In this document: positions 36,737-48,880 of the stretch, one piece after another
Numbering within the stretch: position 1 is the stretch's first letter
Layout of the letters: each line of letters opens with the position of its first letter
Origin: Wyeomyia smithii
Lineage: Eukaryota > Arthropoda > Insecta > Diptera > Culicidae
Assembly: GCF_029784165.1 (NCBI RefSeq)
Contig: NC_073695.1
Coordinates: forward strand, 92,263,902 to 92,327,901
Direction: 5' to 3'
Length of the DNA stretch: 64,000 nt
The notes under the pieces: model-generated
The model's input: only the letters and a program-made list of their open reading frames with translations
Told to the model about the DNA's origin: nothing
Database searches by the model: none
Made by a program: the position numbers and the translations under genes

Positions 36737-39733
36737 TATTACAAGAGTAAACATCTCTTCGAAACCCGACAAATGTTACCATTTAGTCACCGTGACTTTT
36801 GTAAGAAAATAAACGTCAAATGTTGTTTTAAGAAAATATAGGACCTTTTTAGAAATTTTTGTTATTAACATTGTCACAGGTATTTTTGTTATCAGTTTAA
36901 TTTAATAAGGTTGTATATTCCCTCTGAATAACGTTTAATTAGTATTGTCTAACAAAAGTCACCGTATCAATTGATCTTTACTGACGATTCTAAAAATGAT
37001 CTATAATCACTATCAAGTAGAATGCACCTTTTTTATGGAAGTCACCAAGAATAATTGGTGACGAATGCCTTTAGTTTTCTAGGTTCAAGATGGGGCGATA
37101 ATTACTAAAAGCGGTAACAGTATGAATTATAAAATAATGACATAATATGATGTATACGTATTCGTCGCATTATCCATATGTATTTAAATAATATTAAGAC
37201 AAAAGATACGTAAACAAACCTTTGCTCAAAAAGGGACATGAATTTAATTTTTCGTGTTTTTGGAGTATTTAAAATTTTTATTTTTAAATATTTCAAACTT
37301 AATTTTTTCTGAAGGCGCGTGGAAATTTTAAGAGGTAGGCGATATACTTTCACCATAAATATGGAATTGTATTCGAAAATAGCTGTTGGCATTTGTCTCA
37401 ATTTCAACATGTTGCATGTTATTACTTTATATGTACACATGCAACTATTTCTAAAATCCATCGGTGAAATAAAAAAAATCGTGAATAGTATTCCTCGGAA
37501 AATGGTCACGAAAAAAATATTTTATTTTAGATTTTTGTCACGAGATGTTTTCTTGAATTTATTGGTAATAATACGACAGCGATATTATTTTAAAGTTGTT
37601 AGTGACCATTTTAAAATACATTTGGTTTTGTTGTGATGTAATAATATAGAGGTTTCAAAATAGCAAGCACAAACTTTTGATAAACTTTTGGTGACAAAAT
37701 CAAAAAGTACACTGTCTTGTAAATTGTCACATATTATAATTTAGTCGAAACAACTTAGCTTAGAATGGTATCCGTTACATCACTGAGAAAAAAGACTCAG
37801 ATGTGATAATATTTGGAAAACTCGCGGCGACAATTTAAAAAAAATGAAACGTTACTGGTTTCTCCTATCAATATCACCAAGTTGAAAATACATAGAAGTA
37901 GAATATTTCTAACAAACTACTTTGTGACTATTCCCAAAAGTTTGTATAAGGCTCTAAGCCCCGCCTTTTCGACGCTTTTTAGCATTCCTGACCATTTACA
38001 GAACATATTCTTCATACGAATATGAATCTTCTCTTAAAGGTCACCAACATGTCATTTGTGCGGACTGGGTTCTGATGGAAATCCCAATGACGCCGGTGGC
38101 GGAAAAAATGATTTTCAGCATTTAATTTGACATATTCAACTTTCAACAGCTATGACATTTTTAAGAGGCTTCCTAGCTCTGTAGAGAATTTGGCAAAATA
38201 GTTAGGTATCAGGAAACCTATATTTTGCAATCATGAAAACCATAGGTTAAGCCACTCTGCGCCCTTTAGAAATGCAAAAAGTGAATTTTCTCACACAAAT
38301 TGGGAAGGCGATACGCCAAGCGGAGACAAAACCAATCGACTTCCGATAAATTTAAGATTGTTTGACACTCCTGCGTTTGTAACATCAAGTTTCAATTTTT
38401 TTCATATGACGACTCATTTTTTGAAACATTCTAACAGAAATTCGTATTAAGATAAAACTGACCCTAACGATAGTTTCTCTTCCCGATTTTTTTTTTACCG
38501 CTGATATCATTGTATTATTGAAAGAGTTGTTTTCAAAATAAGCTGTTATCCGAAGTATTGAGAAAATTTGTTGGCAATATATAATTTTTTTTTTCATGAT
38601 ACTCCATTTGTGAGTGTTATTCTTAGATCTAGAGTAAAACATCATTTATTTTGTTGACAGGTTTACAAAGATGTTAGACTCAACGAATAACAACAAAACG
38701 AAAACCTTAATGAGGTTTTTGAAATAAAGTTTTCACTGAACCGACAACATATTATGAATTAATTAGGCGCTTTTAAGGTGCAATTGAACGGTGCCTTTTT
38801 TCATACAATTTTGTGGTTAGATTTTTTTTCATTTGACAAATTTTAGCGTAAAAATCTCAACTTCCACTAGATATATAGCGCTCTATAGCTCGTCAGCGGT
38901 GTCTAAGCATTCGTCAGCGGTGTAAACAATCGATCAAAGTTTCACACACGTAATTTCAATGATTTTCGAAAAAATCATCTTGCAAAACTCGAGCACAGAG
39001 TGTCACTTTAAGCTATAAACATGCTACAATACTAAAGCGTGCAAAGTTGTTTCTTGTACTGCACTAAGAATTTATTTCAATTAGGACGGAAGCCACTATG
39101 GCATACTTCAATTAGTTCTATTATTAGTTCTAGTTCTATTATTCTATTAGTGCGCTAAAGCTTCAGGTATGGCATGTGTCTAGTTAAAATTAGTTATCTC
39201 CAATCCTCATTGGCAATGTCTGTTTCTAATCTGGACGTGACAAAAAGTTTATTTTCTAGAGTTATTTCTTGAGAGGCAATAAGAATCTTGACTGAGGAAG
39301 TAATAGATTTAATAGCAATATTAGGAGCTTGAAAATAAATGGATAGCAACGCACAATGCAAGAAATTTGCCTATATATACCTTCGAAATTCCTGTTTGTA
39401 AACGTTTAGTTTTTCTTCGAACATATTTTTTATCAAACGAGTAATAAGAAACATTTTGAAACTTCCGCACTATCGGAACGATATTTAAAATATAATAACA
39501 AAACGAACACATGAAAATAACGTCGTAATAAAGCTTTTCACGGCAGCCTCCGTAATTAATTCGTACGGTTTGCTGTTGTCCATGGCGCATCAATTAGAAC
39601 CGGTATACCGAATATTTCGATGACCTATCAGAGCAACAAATTTTCGAAAATTTGGAAAGCGCTTGCGCTGGTTTCAATACTCTTTACATATGCAAGATTC
39701 GATCGAATGGAATAACGGACGCGTTCCACTCAC

Positions 39734-39815
39734 CTATGCTGGCGGTCGTTTGTCCATTGTGGTTGACAGCTAATAGCAGAAAAACAGCCAAACCGAAATA
39801 GACTCTGCAGTCCAT
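39734..39815 (-). CDS. Signal-peptide exon, probably exon 1 of the chitinase
   Basis: From ATG at 39815 the exon encodes MDCRVYFGLAVFLLLAVNH and then NGQTTASI, a clean secretory signal (polar start, hydrophobic core FGLAVFLLLAV). It ends one base into a codon at donor G|GTGAGT. The nearest same-strand downstream exon needing a signal peptide is the chitinase exon at 23410, whose acceptor (GTAACAG) leaves exactly two bases. The join gives ...TTASI-V-TNHDRVVVCY, in frame. That exon has no good start of its own; its only ATG (23453) gives no signal peptide. I infer one gene. Alternatively the exon belongs to an unseen gene. Confidence 0.65.
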
Positions 39816-41399
39816 TGTTGGGTGTTCCAATGCAATGCGAAGCACTATTATACAGACTCCAGTGTAGTAAGTTAAATAAGCAAACTGATAGCGATCTTGT
39901 ATTTTCGATAAGACCCAATCTGTTTGTCACACTTTTGATTCTTATAGAACACACCTTATAGGACGAGGTAAAAGTAAAAGTGCTACTCGCTTTTGCAACA
40001 CAGGTTCAACATTCCAAATGCCACGATGCATACGAATCGCACGACTACCAGTGGTTGGCCTCTGGAAAATGATCGCTGAGCTGAGCTTTTTACGCTACGA
40101 ATCGCATAGCAATGTGAGAGAATCGTCAGGCTTAGGGGCGGAACGATAGTAGTGGAGCCAGCTGGAACTGGCTCTTTTGTTGGCGTTCAAACACTCCACA
40201 CTATATATCACTTGGATTTCTTCGCCCACAGACACGCACCTGCGACGTGAACCGTTTGAAAACACAACACGAACTGATTCATGAAATGGTTCAAAGCAGG
40301 TTTGTAGCATAAAAGAACCTTTTGTCGCTCGTTGTAGTTGTGTGAAGTTTGCAGAAAAAGCGGTTTATTATATGGAGCGAGTCTGCAATCTGTACTACCC
40401 ACTTTGCTCATCTACTCTACCAACAAGACACTCCACTTTTGGCTCCCTGTTTTGGCCGACAGTTCAGTCCAACGTTTAGTCGCTGTTAAGTGTTAAGTCG
40501 TAATGTGGTGTCCAGTCTAGCGAAATCGCAAAGAAGTTGCATGGTTGTTGTTCTTACGCTACCGGTTGCGCTAAAGCATACTTAGTAACCGTGGGAAATG
40601 GCTGAGAGACTGCAATGATAGAACGGTTAATTGTTTTTCGGCTAATGAATGCGTTAATATTAAGAGACATTTTGATTTTTTTTGGTCACAAAGTTTCCGC
40701 AGAGGCGATAAGTCAATCACATGCTCACTAAAATTTGATTGTCGTAAACCCAATTGACAAAACATATCTTTTTGCTGAAATTCAGCAGCTTGACAGTTAT
40801 GTTTACTCAAAATTAACTATGCTCTGTAACAGAGTTATAGGGGAGCTGCGTGGCTGCATAGCTACAGAGTCCGCTTTTATAGGCTTATTGTCGTGGGTTC
40901 GAACCTTAGTAGAAATAGGCGATTTGTTGTCAACGGTTTTAAGCACGGATTTATTTTCATGATCCCACTTAGTTTTCCTTCAAGTTCCAATTTTTACGAA
41001 ACAATATAAGTCCCTCTTGTAATCAAACTGGCCAGAATGACACACTGTTTAAATAAACTGATCAGACGTACCGTTTCGAACCGTCCCATTTCTTTTTCCC
41101 TTTTTATACCGGCTGGATACTCCTTGAATTTTTTTCGAGTAAAGCTTCACTGCCTATGATCGCATAACTGTAACATTCGACATTTAATGGGTTTTCTGGT
41201 TTTTTATTGGAAAATGCTTAAAATAGTATGTTCTTTTCACATCTGCAAAAATATGCTTATGTTTGTTCGAAAAAAGCCGTAAAAATACCAAGTTGTTTTG
41301 TCACATAGCGTTAATAACCGCATAGTTGTCACACTACTTTACTTTTTCAACTTTTTTTGTCGAAAAAGCTGCCATCTGAATCCACATCTACATCCACTG
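39816..41399. other. Upstream region of the chitinase; no other gene seen
   Basis: A GTATAATAG sequence lies about 35 bases upstream of the signal-exon ATG on the minus strand, possibly a TATA box, though the spacing would leave a very short 5' UTR. The rest to 41399 shows only short frames without domains. Confidence 0.35.
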
Positions 41400-41613
41400 G
41401 AACTCGGAAGTTTTTTTTTCACACAACATCATTTATTTGACACGGCACAATACAAATTAATGTTTTACGGAGCCAAATAAATCTAATGCCTAATGGTCTA
41501 AAATATCTTATAATCTAAAGGCAAATTTTTTATCCTCGCTGCCGACTACGAGCTGAAACTAAATCTATTACTAAAACCAACATGGTTTTTTTTTATCCGA
41601 GATTCGTTTCGTG

Positions 41614-44600
41614 TTAAATGGGCACCTTGATGCTCTTCAAATAGCTATAAACAAGTAGCATGTATGGCAAGTTTCGCTGAGCGAGGATATCACGAACTGG
41701 CACATAGGGCTGTATTCCTCGGGCCCAAAGGGTATCCAAAAGTAGAGATCTGGCGCCGCGGTATTCAGCACACACCCAAACCACGTGTTCAATATCTTGG
41801 TACCCCAATCCACAAACGCAATGATAACTGCTCGCCAGCCCAATACGCAGAAGATGTGCATCTAACCCGTAGTGGTTGGACATAATCCGAGACATCATGC
41901 GAATGAAATCTCGTCCTACATCCAACCCACGAAACCAAGGTTTGGTGGAAACCTTGGGGATGATGCTATCTAGCCACCTCCCCAGTTCTCCCTTATCCCA
42001 CGAGGCCTGCCAGTTGATAAGTGTATTCTGACGTGAAAATTTTAAAAATTCATTGTAGGAAATTGGTCCGTTGTAAATATCATCGTTTGTTGCGCCCACC
42101 TTAGCCAAAGTGTCCGCTTTCTCATTGCCCGGAATGGAACAATGAGAAGGGACCCACACTAAGGTAATCTGAGAAGGTTTTTCGGATAAAGCACTCAGAT
42201 GTTCCCGTATTTTCCCCAGGAATTACGGAGAGTGCCTTACGTCCCTCATCGATCGGAGATGAAGTAATGGTCCGTGGGCATTTTTTCAATAATCCCTAAG
42301 GTATACTGAATTGCAGCCAATTCTGCGACGTAAACAGAAGCAGGATTATCGAGCTTGTAGGAGGCGGTAAAATTATTGTTGAAGATACCGAAGCCAGTGG
42401 ACCCGTTGAGAAGTGATCCATCAGTATAAAACGCATTGTCTCAGTTGATATTTTTAAATTTGTTATAAAATATTTTAGGGATCTGCTGCACGCGTAAATG
42501 ATCCGGGATTCCACGAGTTTCTTCCATCATGGAGACATGTGATTGAAATACACAGTCATGAAACGGGTTTGAGAATTAAGTTCAACTAGCCTATCGAAAT
42601 TTTCAATTACCAAGGGGTTCAAAACCTCACATTTGATGAGAATACGACTAGTCAGATCCCAAAAGCGGTCTTTCAATGGGAGAACGCCCGCCAAAACTTC
42701 TAAACCCATCGTATGGGTCGAATGCATGCAACCTAAGGCAATACGCAAGCAACGATACTGCAATCGTTCCAGCTTGATTAAATGGGTGTTTGCAGCGGAG
42801 CGTAAGCAGAAACACCCGTACTCAAGCACCGACAATATCGTTGTTTGGTAAAGCCTTATAAGGTCTCCTGGGTGGGCGCCCCACCATGATCCAGTAGTTG
42901 TCCGGAGAAAATTTACTCGTTGTTGACATTTTTTCATTAAATACCGAACGTGACATCCCCAGGTGCCTTTTGAATCGAACCAGACGCCAAGATATTCATA
43001 TACCAAAACCTGAGAAATCGTTTCACCCATTAACTGTAAGTGGAGCTGAGCAGGCTCGCGCTTCCTAAAAAAAACTACTATCTCAGTCTTCTCCGGAGAG
43101 AATTCGATACCTAGCTGTATAGCCCAAGCAGACAAATTGTCCAAGGTATCTTGCAATGGTCCTTGCAAATCGGCAGCTTTGGCTCCTGTAACAGAGACCA
43201 CGCTGTCATCTGCAAGTTGTCTTATCGTGCATAAATTTGCCAGACATGCGTCAATGTCATTCACATAAAAATTGTAAAGAAGGGGGCTCAAGCATGAGCC
43301 CTGGGGAAGACCCATGTAGCTAATACGAAATGTTGCCAAATCACCATGCGTGAAATGCATATGCTTTTCGGACAACAAATTATGCAAAAAATTGTTTAAA
43401 ATTGGTGAAAATCCTTGTCGGTGAAGTTTGCCCTAAAGAATGTCAATAGAAACGGAATCAAAAGCCCCCTTAATGTCCAAGAACACAGATGCCATTTGTT
43501 CTTTGCGAGCATAGGCTAGCTGAATATCTGTAGAAAGCAACGCAAGACAATCATTCGTTCCTTTGGCATAGCGGAAGCCAAATTGAGTATCTGATAGTAG
43601 ACCGTTTGATTCGACCCAATGGTCTGAACGACGGAGTATCATTTTCTCCATCAATTTCCGGATACAGGATAGCATTGCAATCGGCCTATAAGAGTTGTGA
43701 TCAGAAGCTGGTTTTCCCGGTTTTTGGATGGCGATCACCTTCACTTGCCTCCAATCCTGCGGTACAATGTTTTGCTCCAGGAACTTATTGAACAAGTTCA
43801 ACAAGCGCCTCTTGGCATTGCCGGGTAGATTCTTCAACAAGTTGAATTTGATTCTATCTAACCCAGGCGCGTTATTGTTACAGGACAGGAGAGCAACTGA
43901 AAATTCTGCCATCGTGAAAGGTGATTCTATCGCGTCGTGGCCCGGAGACTTATCGCGAACAAAGTTTTGCGCAGGAACAGAGTCCGGACATACTTTCCTG
44001 ACAAAATCAAATATCCACCGACTTGAAGACTCCTCACTTTCGTTGACCGTTACGCGATTCCGCATTCTTCGGGCTGTGTTCCAAAGAGTGCTTATCGATG
44101 TCTCCCTCGACGTCTTGTTTACGAACCGACGCCAATATCCGCGTTTCTTTGCTTTAGCCAAGCTTCTAAACTTGGTCTCAAGCTCCAAATACCGCTTAAA
44201 GTCATCGGGTTGACGTTTCACCCGAAAGAAGGCCTTAAATGCGTCGGATTTTTCCGTGTAGACATCGGAGCACTCTTTGTTCCACCACGGAGTGGGAGGC
44301 CGTTCTTTGATCGTTACGCCGGGATATTTCTTCGTTTGGGCTTGCAACGCGGCGTCGAGAATCAAGCCCGCGAGGAGGTTGTATTTTTTAAGTGGTGGGT
44401 GATGTTGAATCGACTCGACAGCTTCTGAAATCATTTCCTCGTATAACTTCCAATCGATATTCCGTGTGAGGTCATACGGAATATCAACTGATCGCGTGCG
44501 AGTTGAACCATTATCAATTGAAATTTGAATAGGCAAATGATCGCTACCGTGGGGATCAAGGACTACCTTCCATATGCAATCCAACCGTAGCGATGTTGAA

Positions 44601-45211
44601 CATAAAGATAAATCTAAAGCACTGTGGCGCGCTGGAGGTTTCGGAACGCGTGTCATGTCCCCGTTGTTTAATATTGTCATATCGAAGTCGTCGCAGTGGT
44701 TATAGATCAAAGAAGAACGGTTATCATTAGAAGGGGAACCCCAAGCCACGCCGTGAGAGTTAAAATCTCCCAAAATCAAACGTGGCGAGGGAAGAAGTTC
44801 TATTAAATCAAAGAGCAGCCGTTGCCCAACCTGTGCTCTGGGAGGAATATATATTGAGGCAATACAAAGCTCTTTACCTTGTATTGTCATTTGACGTGCG
44901 ACAGCTTCGACGCCTGGGACCGTGGGGAGGTTAATACGATAGAAGGAATAGCACTTCTTAATCCCTAGAAGTACTCCTCCGTAAGGGGTGTCTCGGTCGA
45001 GGCGAATTATATTAAAATCATGGAAGCTAAGATCTACATTTGAAGTGAGCCAAGTTTCACAGAGGGAAAATGCATCGCATTTATGCTTATCAATCAAAAC
45101 TTTAAATGAATCAAGTTTGGGGATGATACTTCTACAATTCCACTGTAAAATAGAGATAGAATCCTTCATCTCAGTGGATGAATTAGCCATCGAAGGATAC
45201 GATCGCTGCAA
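41614..45211 (-). pseudogene. LINE ORF2 (endonuclease, RT, RNase H), broken
   Basis: The apurinic-type endonuclease starts near 45160 with ILQWNCRSIIPK and shows LCETWL, ILGDFNSHG and GSDHLPI. Reverse transcriptase begins near 43870 (NAPGLDRIKFNLLK, SYRPIAML, VFLDIKGAFDSV) and includes the catalytic LADDSV box (FADD/YADD position) and GLPQGSCLSPLLYN. One TAG at 43433-43435 splits RT in the same frame. Near 42527 the frame shifts. The RNase H region (AFYTDGSLLNGSTGFG, VYVAELAAIQ) has further disruptions. From 42159 the frame is open again (WVPSHCSIPGNEKADTLAK to the C-terminal CVCGLGYQDIEHVVWVC). Inactive through several lesions. Confidence 0.9.
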
Positions 45212-45317
45212 GGGGGAGCAATTTAGCAGTCAACTACTTCAAAAACATTTTAACTGTTGGTAGAAATGCCAGCAGAAGACTTTTAAGAGGATCAGTTATG
45301 TTAAAATTTTCGAAAAT

Positions 45318-46454
45318 CTAGTCCACAATATCTGAAAACTTCAGCAGTCCAGATTCTGGCTGAATCTTGGACGAAAAAGAAGGAACAGTTGGGTTTTTTG
45401 ATGTTCCTGGAAGTGCCGGAAACTCCTTACTTGAGTTCAATTTCGCCAATCCCGGAGGAGTTTGCTTCGGATTTTCTACAGCACTTTTTTGTTTCTTGGT
45501 ATCAGTCACTTCAGATGGAGACCTTCTCTGTCCTTTCCTAGGAAGTCTAGGGGAAGAAAGGTTTTTCCTCTTCCTAGACTTCCCGGGTTCAACAAAAGAA
45601 GGTTCCCCAACTGAATAGTCAGAATCAGACTCATCGGATGACAAGGCCTCAAAAAGATTCGGGGAAACCAGTTTGGTGGCAGCGGCCTCTTTGAGCATTT
45701 CTGCGAAAGTGCGCTTAGAGCGCTCTTAAAGAGACCGCTTGATCTTTTCTTGGCGCTGTTTGTACGCGGGACATTCAGACAGCTCATGCGGAGTCTGCCC
45801 ACAATAAAGGCACTTTTCAGCACCCTTATTACAGGCGTCATCCGCATGTTGCTCTCCGCACTTGCCACAACGTGCTTTATTGCCACAGTGGAAGGCCGTA
45901 TGGCCCAACTGTTTGCTCAGAGGCAATTCATTACCCGCGGTACAAACAAGCGCACGGGTAGACGCACCTTATCCACGAGCACATAGCTCGGCAGAGCAGA
46001 CCCGGCGAAAGTCACGCAGGCTAGAATCCTTGAAAAGGCCTTTTCCAGCCTTCAACAGGTCCTCGACAGTCAGACTCGATTCGCTGACCACACCGTCAAT
46101 CTCAACTACGCGAGCTGGAATGTACACGTGGTACTCCCGCGTGAAGAGCTCACAAGCAGCAATCTCGTTTGCTTGCTTGAGGTCGGACACCAAAACACGC
46201 AGTTTACTCGGGCGTACTTTGGTTATTTCAGTCACGACTGTAAACCGTGCCAGATCTCTACAGATTTGCATTGTGTTCAATGCTTTCACTTTCGGCCGGA
46301 AAAATACAGCCCCAATACCAGCTTTGCCCTCAGGATACTGCTTAAGCCGATGGGTAGCTTCCTGCGGGGCTCCATTTTTAACCCTTGGAACTTTGTATCC
46401 GGGAAGGCTAGGCGGCAGAACGAGCTGGTTTTCATCCCCGCGTTCGTCGTCCAT
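45318..46454 (-). pseudogene. LINE ORF1 (gag-like, zinc knuckles), broken
   Basis: Starts MDDERGDENQLVLPPSLPGY at 46454 and continues through an RNA-binding-type region. Near 46020 a frameshift moves the frame. The segment FAGSALPSYVLVDKVRLP is readable only in the second frame, to about 45920, where the frame returns. Then come the zinc knuckles (CGKCGEQHADDAC and CLYCGQTPHELSEC). A stop at 45726-45728 (KRSL*) lies in frame just before the C-terminal part (FAEMLKEAAATKLVSP to SDIVD at 45318). In an active element this would be the nucleic-acid chaperone protein that coats the LINE RNA. Confidence 0.85.
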
Positions 46455-46868
46455 GTTGGACGTGTAACAAATAATATTGTAGAAAAAACCAAGAAAAAAA
46501 CTACTTAGCTTCTGCAGCCGCTCTCCTCCGCGATCAGCGCACGGGCGATGCCAATCTCCAGTCCTTCACACAAGAGTCCGGTAGCAAAAGCTGCAGCTGT
46601 TCCAGCCACACAGCAGCACCAATACAGCCAAACAGCCGTGCGCCGGGTACTGGATTTCTCCAAGTAGCGACACAACGCACGGGTTATTGTTAACTTTTTC
46701 TTCCTTGTTCTTGCTGTCTTCAACAGCAACGACGGCAACGAGCAGCAGTGCACACGCAATACAATGCACGGTGACCTTGAAGGCGAATTACTGGTCGGCA
46801 CTATCGAGATCGAAATAAAATTACGACCGAACACGACGAGAGCACAACTCGGAATGAACTCGGAAGTT

Positions 46869-48379
46869 ATTCTGATCCGGTAACCAACCGCCGGTGATTC
46901 GTTTCTGGTGTTCAGCTCATGCTCGTCGAATGTGAGAAAAACTTCATTTCCGCTGTGAAATAATCCAGAAGCAGCTTGAAAGTGACGGCATGAAAGTATC
47001 GTTGTAAAAATTCTAACAAATGTTACTTTAAAAGTTATAAAGTTTCAATGTATAGATAGTATGAGGTAGTACTTTCTTAATGATATAGAATTGTCTATTT
47101 GCAAGAATAAATTGGGAACAACGAATTAAAGGTCAAAATATAAAAGTGTCGTTTGCTCGAATAATCAAATTTGCAAATGTTAGAGATATGCGATCATAGG
47201 CAGTTCAATGAGCGCAGAGTCTGTGACAGTTGAAAACCGTTCAAATATTCTTCGAAATGGAGAATAAGCTTCTAAGCTGCCACGAACTTGTTTAAGGTTC
47301 TGAGCTAATTTTGTACCCTCCTGGCTGTGCCGCCACACTGGAATCCCCTATCTATCATAAACGCGATTGCAAATTGAGACCATTATAGGCAAAACTTTGG
47401 TTAATAATAATTATACAGTCGAATTTATTTCGTGCGACTTTATTATGCGATTATTTTTTGTGCGACTGTTTTTGTGCGAATTTTTTTGTGCGATATATGA
47501 AAAACGACCACTTCCGACAACATTTTTAGCCATTTAATTTTTCCGATTCTTGGAATGAATTCCAACGCGTTACAAAGGTGTTGCGTCCAAAAATTACTAT
47601 TTGAGCCAGTTTTACGTAGGAAAAGTCACGAATTGCTTGCCTACGAAGGAAAGCGGTTGAAAGGATTAGTATGTTTGAAAAAGTTTTGTTTATCAATCCG
47701 ATGTTTTGAAATTGTTCTCATAGGTATTCTAAATCAGAATCAACAACTTTCGAGTTATTTTTAACTGAGAGTTTTTTTTATGCGGTCCCTATCCACCGCA
47801 TAAAAAAATTTTTTTTTTCAATAATGCTGTGGAAATATTGTTTTGTAGCTGCACGTGAAGTTTCAAATGATTTTTTTATGCGATTTATTTTGTGCGGTCC
47901 CTATCCCTCGCACAAAAACAGGTTTGACTGTACAAAATCAATCTTCTCAAGTGTCCCGTTCACGAACCTATTTGTCCGGTTTTTCCCCGAGAAATTCTGG
48001 TCAGCCTAAGTTTAAATCCTCCAGAAATGTATAATTGACGATATTAATGTTTCATAACAATAACAATAACACTGGTCGACAACCAACGAAATCGAAAAAA
48101 TGTTGCCGTCGAGCTTAAAATAGTTGCCCTAGAAAGAATATAGCTTTTTTTTTGAATTTTGAAGCACCTAGTGTATGCAGAAGTGCGTCAAAGTACCGCA
48201 TGGTAAGTGCTCGCCGGGTTCGTCGCTTCTACGTTGGCTTACGGGAAAACTCATTTAAGCACTAAAAAAGTTGCCTTTGCAAAGGTACCAAAATTCACAG
48301 AAATGGTTAAAAAGCTATAATCTCTTTTTCAGTTTGAGCCCTAGAGTAAAACCTATGTTCACCAATGTTATCTGCTACA
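46869..48379. other. Intergenic, dispersed repeat split by a MITE
   Basis: No gene. The stretch 47205-48005 is the second copy of the repeat seen at 4570-4880 (CGCAGAGTCTGTGACAGTTG, TTTGTACCCTCCTGGCTGT, AGTGTCC), interrupted by the MITE at 47416-47930. The stretch 48065-48250 matches 2980-3600 (CACTGGTCGACAA, GCTCGCCGGGTTCGTCGCTT). Confidence 0.6.
47416..47930. mobile_element. 515-bp TA-flanked MITE
   Basis: The left end CAGTCGAATTTATTTCGTGC and right end GCACAAAAACAGGTTTGACTG are imperfect inverted repeats. TA flanks both sides. The interior has repeated TGTGCGA / ATGCGATT and GCGGTCCCTATCC motifs. The related uninterrupted host repeat near 4790-4805 (TTTTACAAACTCAATCTTC) acts as an empty site with one TA. 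A 69-codon frame inside has no recognisable domain. Confidence 0.8.
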
Positions 48380-48880
48380 GCTCATTCTTTTTACCGAATC
48401 GTACGCTTGAAATCAAGAGTAGCGCTGCCTCCAGCTGCTGCGCGTATTCCTGTGCAACCCCGGCGTCCCGCAGTTGCTCGATACTTGGTTGCGGCGTTCG
48501 ACTTCAGCGGTTGTTATACACCGTCAAGAATTTTGAGCGCAAGCCACAGCTACTAGGTAGTGGTCCGAATCTCGCACTGCCGTAGGTGCGAACGTTGATG
48601 ATGTCGGCGAAGAACCTGCTGTAGATTAGACCGTGGTCGCTTTGATTCTTTGTCTGATGGTCGGCTGATCTCTGGGTGGATTTGTGGATATCTTTGCGGG
48701 GTAAGAAGGTATTTCGAACTATCATACCACGGGAGACTGCAAACTTCACGCACCGATGGCTATTATTGTAAGACACGGCGTGCAGGCTATCTGACCCGAT
48801 TAACATTACCTCCCGTCCTACCTGAGCACTCGTGTCCCCAATGACGACTGTCATCTTAGCCGACGCTAGAGTACAAACGA
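48380..48880 (-). pseudogene. LINE endonuclease fragment
   Basis: The frame MTVVIGDTSAQVGREVMLIG, with SLHAVSYNNSHRCVKFAVS, FLPRKDIHKSTQRS and SDHGLIYSRFFADIINVRTY, is the second half of an exonuclease-endonuclease-phosphatase domain from LINE ORF2. This type is often annotated 'craniofacial development protein 2-like' in insects. Homology continues past the stop toward 48400 (TPQPSIEQLRDAGVAQEYAQ in another frame). No RT is present next to it, so it is an isolated, decayed piece. Confidence 0.75.

Larger units (their letters stand above)
33817..38069. mobile_element. 4.25-kb TIR element with internal repeats and a gene
   Basis: The left end CCCAATCCGCACGAGAGTCAC is mirrored by the right end GTCATTTGTGCGGACTGGG. 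The interior is full of GTCACC/GGTGAC motifs. A 430-bp unit (starting CCAATCCGCACGAGAGTCAC) occurs at 33817 and 34249. A roughly 190-bp unit (CATCACAAAAA...GTCACCGTGACTTTTG...GTGACCTTTTTA) occurs at 35061, 35250 and 36745. Between the two groups is a minus-strand DUF4806-like exon. A MITE (35422-36736) lies between the second and third 190-bp units and itself contains a LINE. I do not know the superfamily; the target duplication is unclear. Confidence 0.6.
41400..46868 (-). mobile_element. Full-length I-clade LINE with 13-bp TSD
   Basis: GAACTCGGAAGTT flanks both ends (41400-41412 and 46856-46868), delimiting an insert of 5443 bp (41413-46855). On the minus strand it has a roughly 400-bp 5' UTR, ORF1 with zinc knuckles, ORF2 with endonuclease, reverse transcriptase and RNase H, a 3' UTR ending TTGTATTGTGCCGTGTCAAA TAAATG, and a short poly(A). 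The complete 5' end and long duplication show a single target-primed insertion. Both ORFs carry stops or frameshifts, so it is inactive. The order of domains and sequence style (ILQWNCRS endonuclease start) point to the I clade. Confidence 0.93.

Noticed and set aside
37105..37636. Two frames of 105-134 codons on opposite strands
   Set aside because: AT-rich, hydrophobic/basic mixtures without domain, inside the TIR element's non-coding half.
39845..39860. TATA box for the chitinase
   Set aside because: The GTATAATAG sequence is too close to the ATG for a normal 5' UTR; not strong enough to call.
43606..44428. Plus-strand frames of 61-161 codons
   Set aside because: Antisense to the LINE ORF2, no domain of their own.
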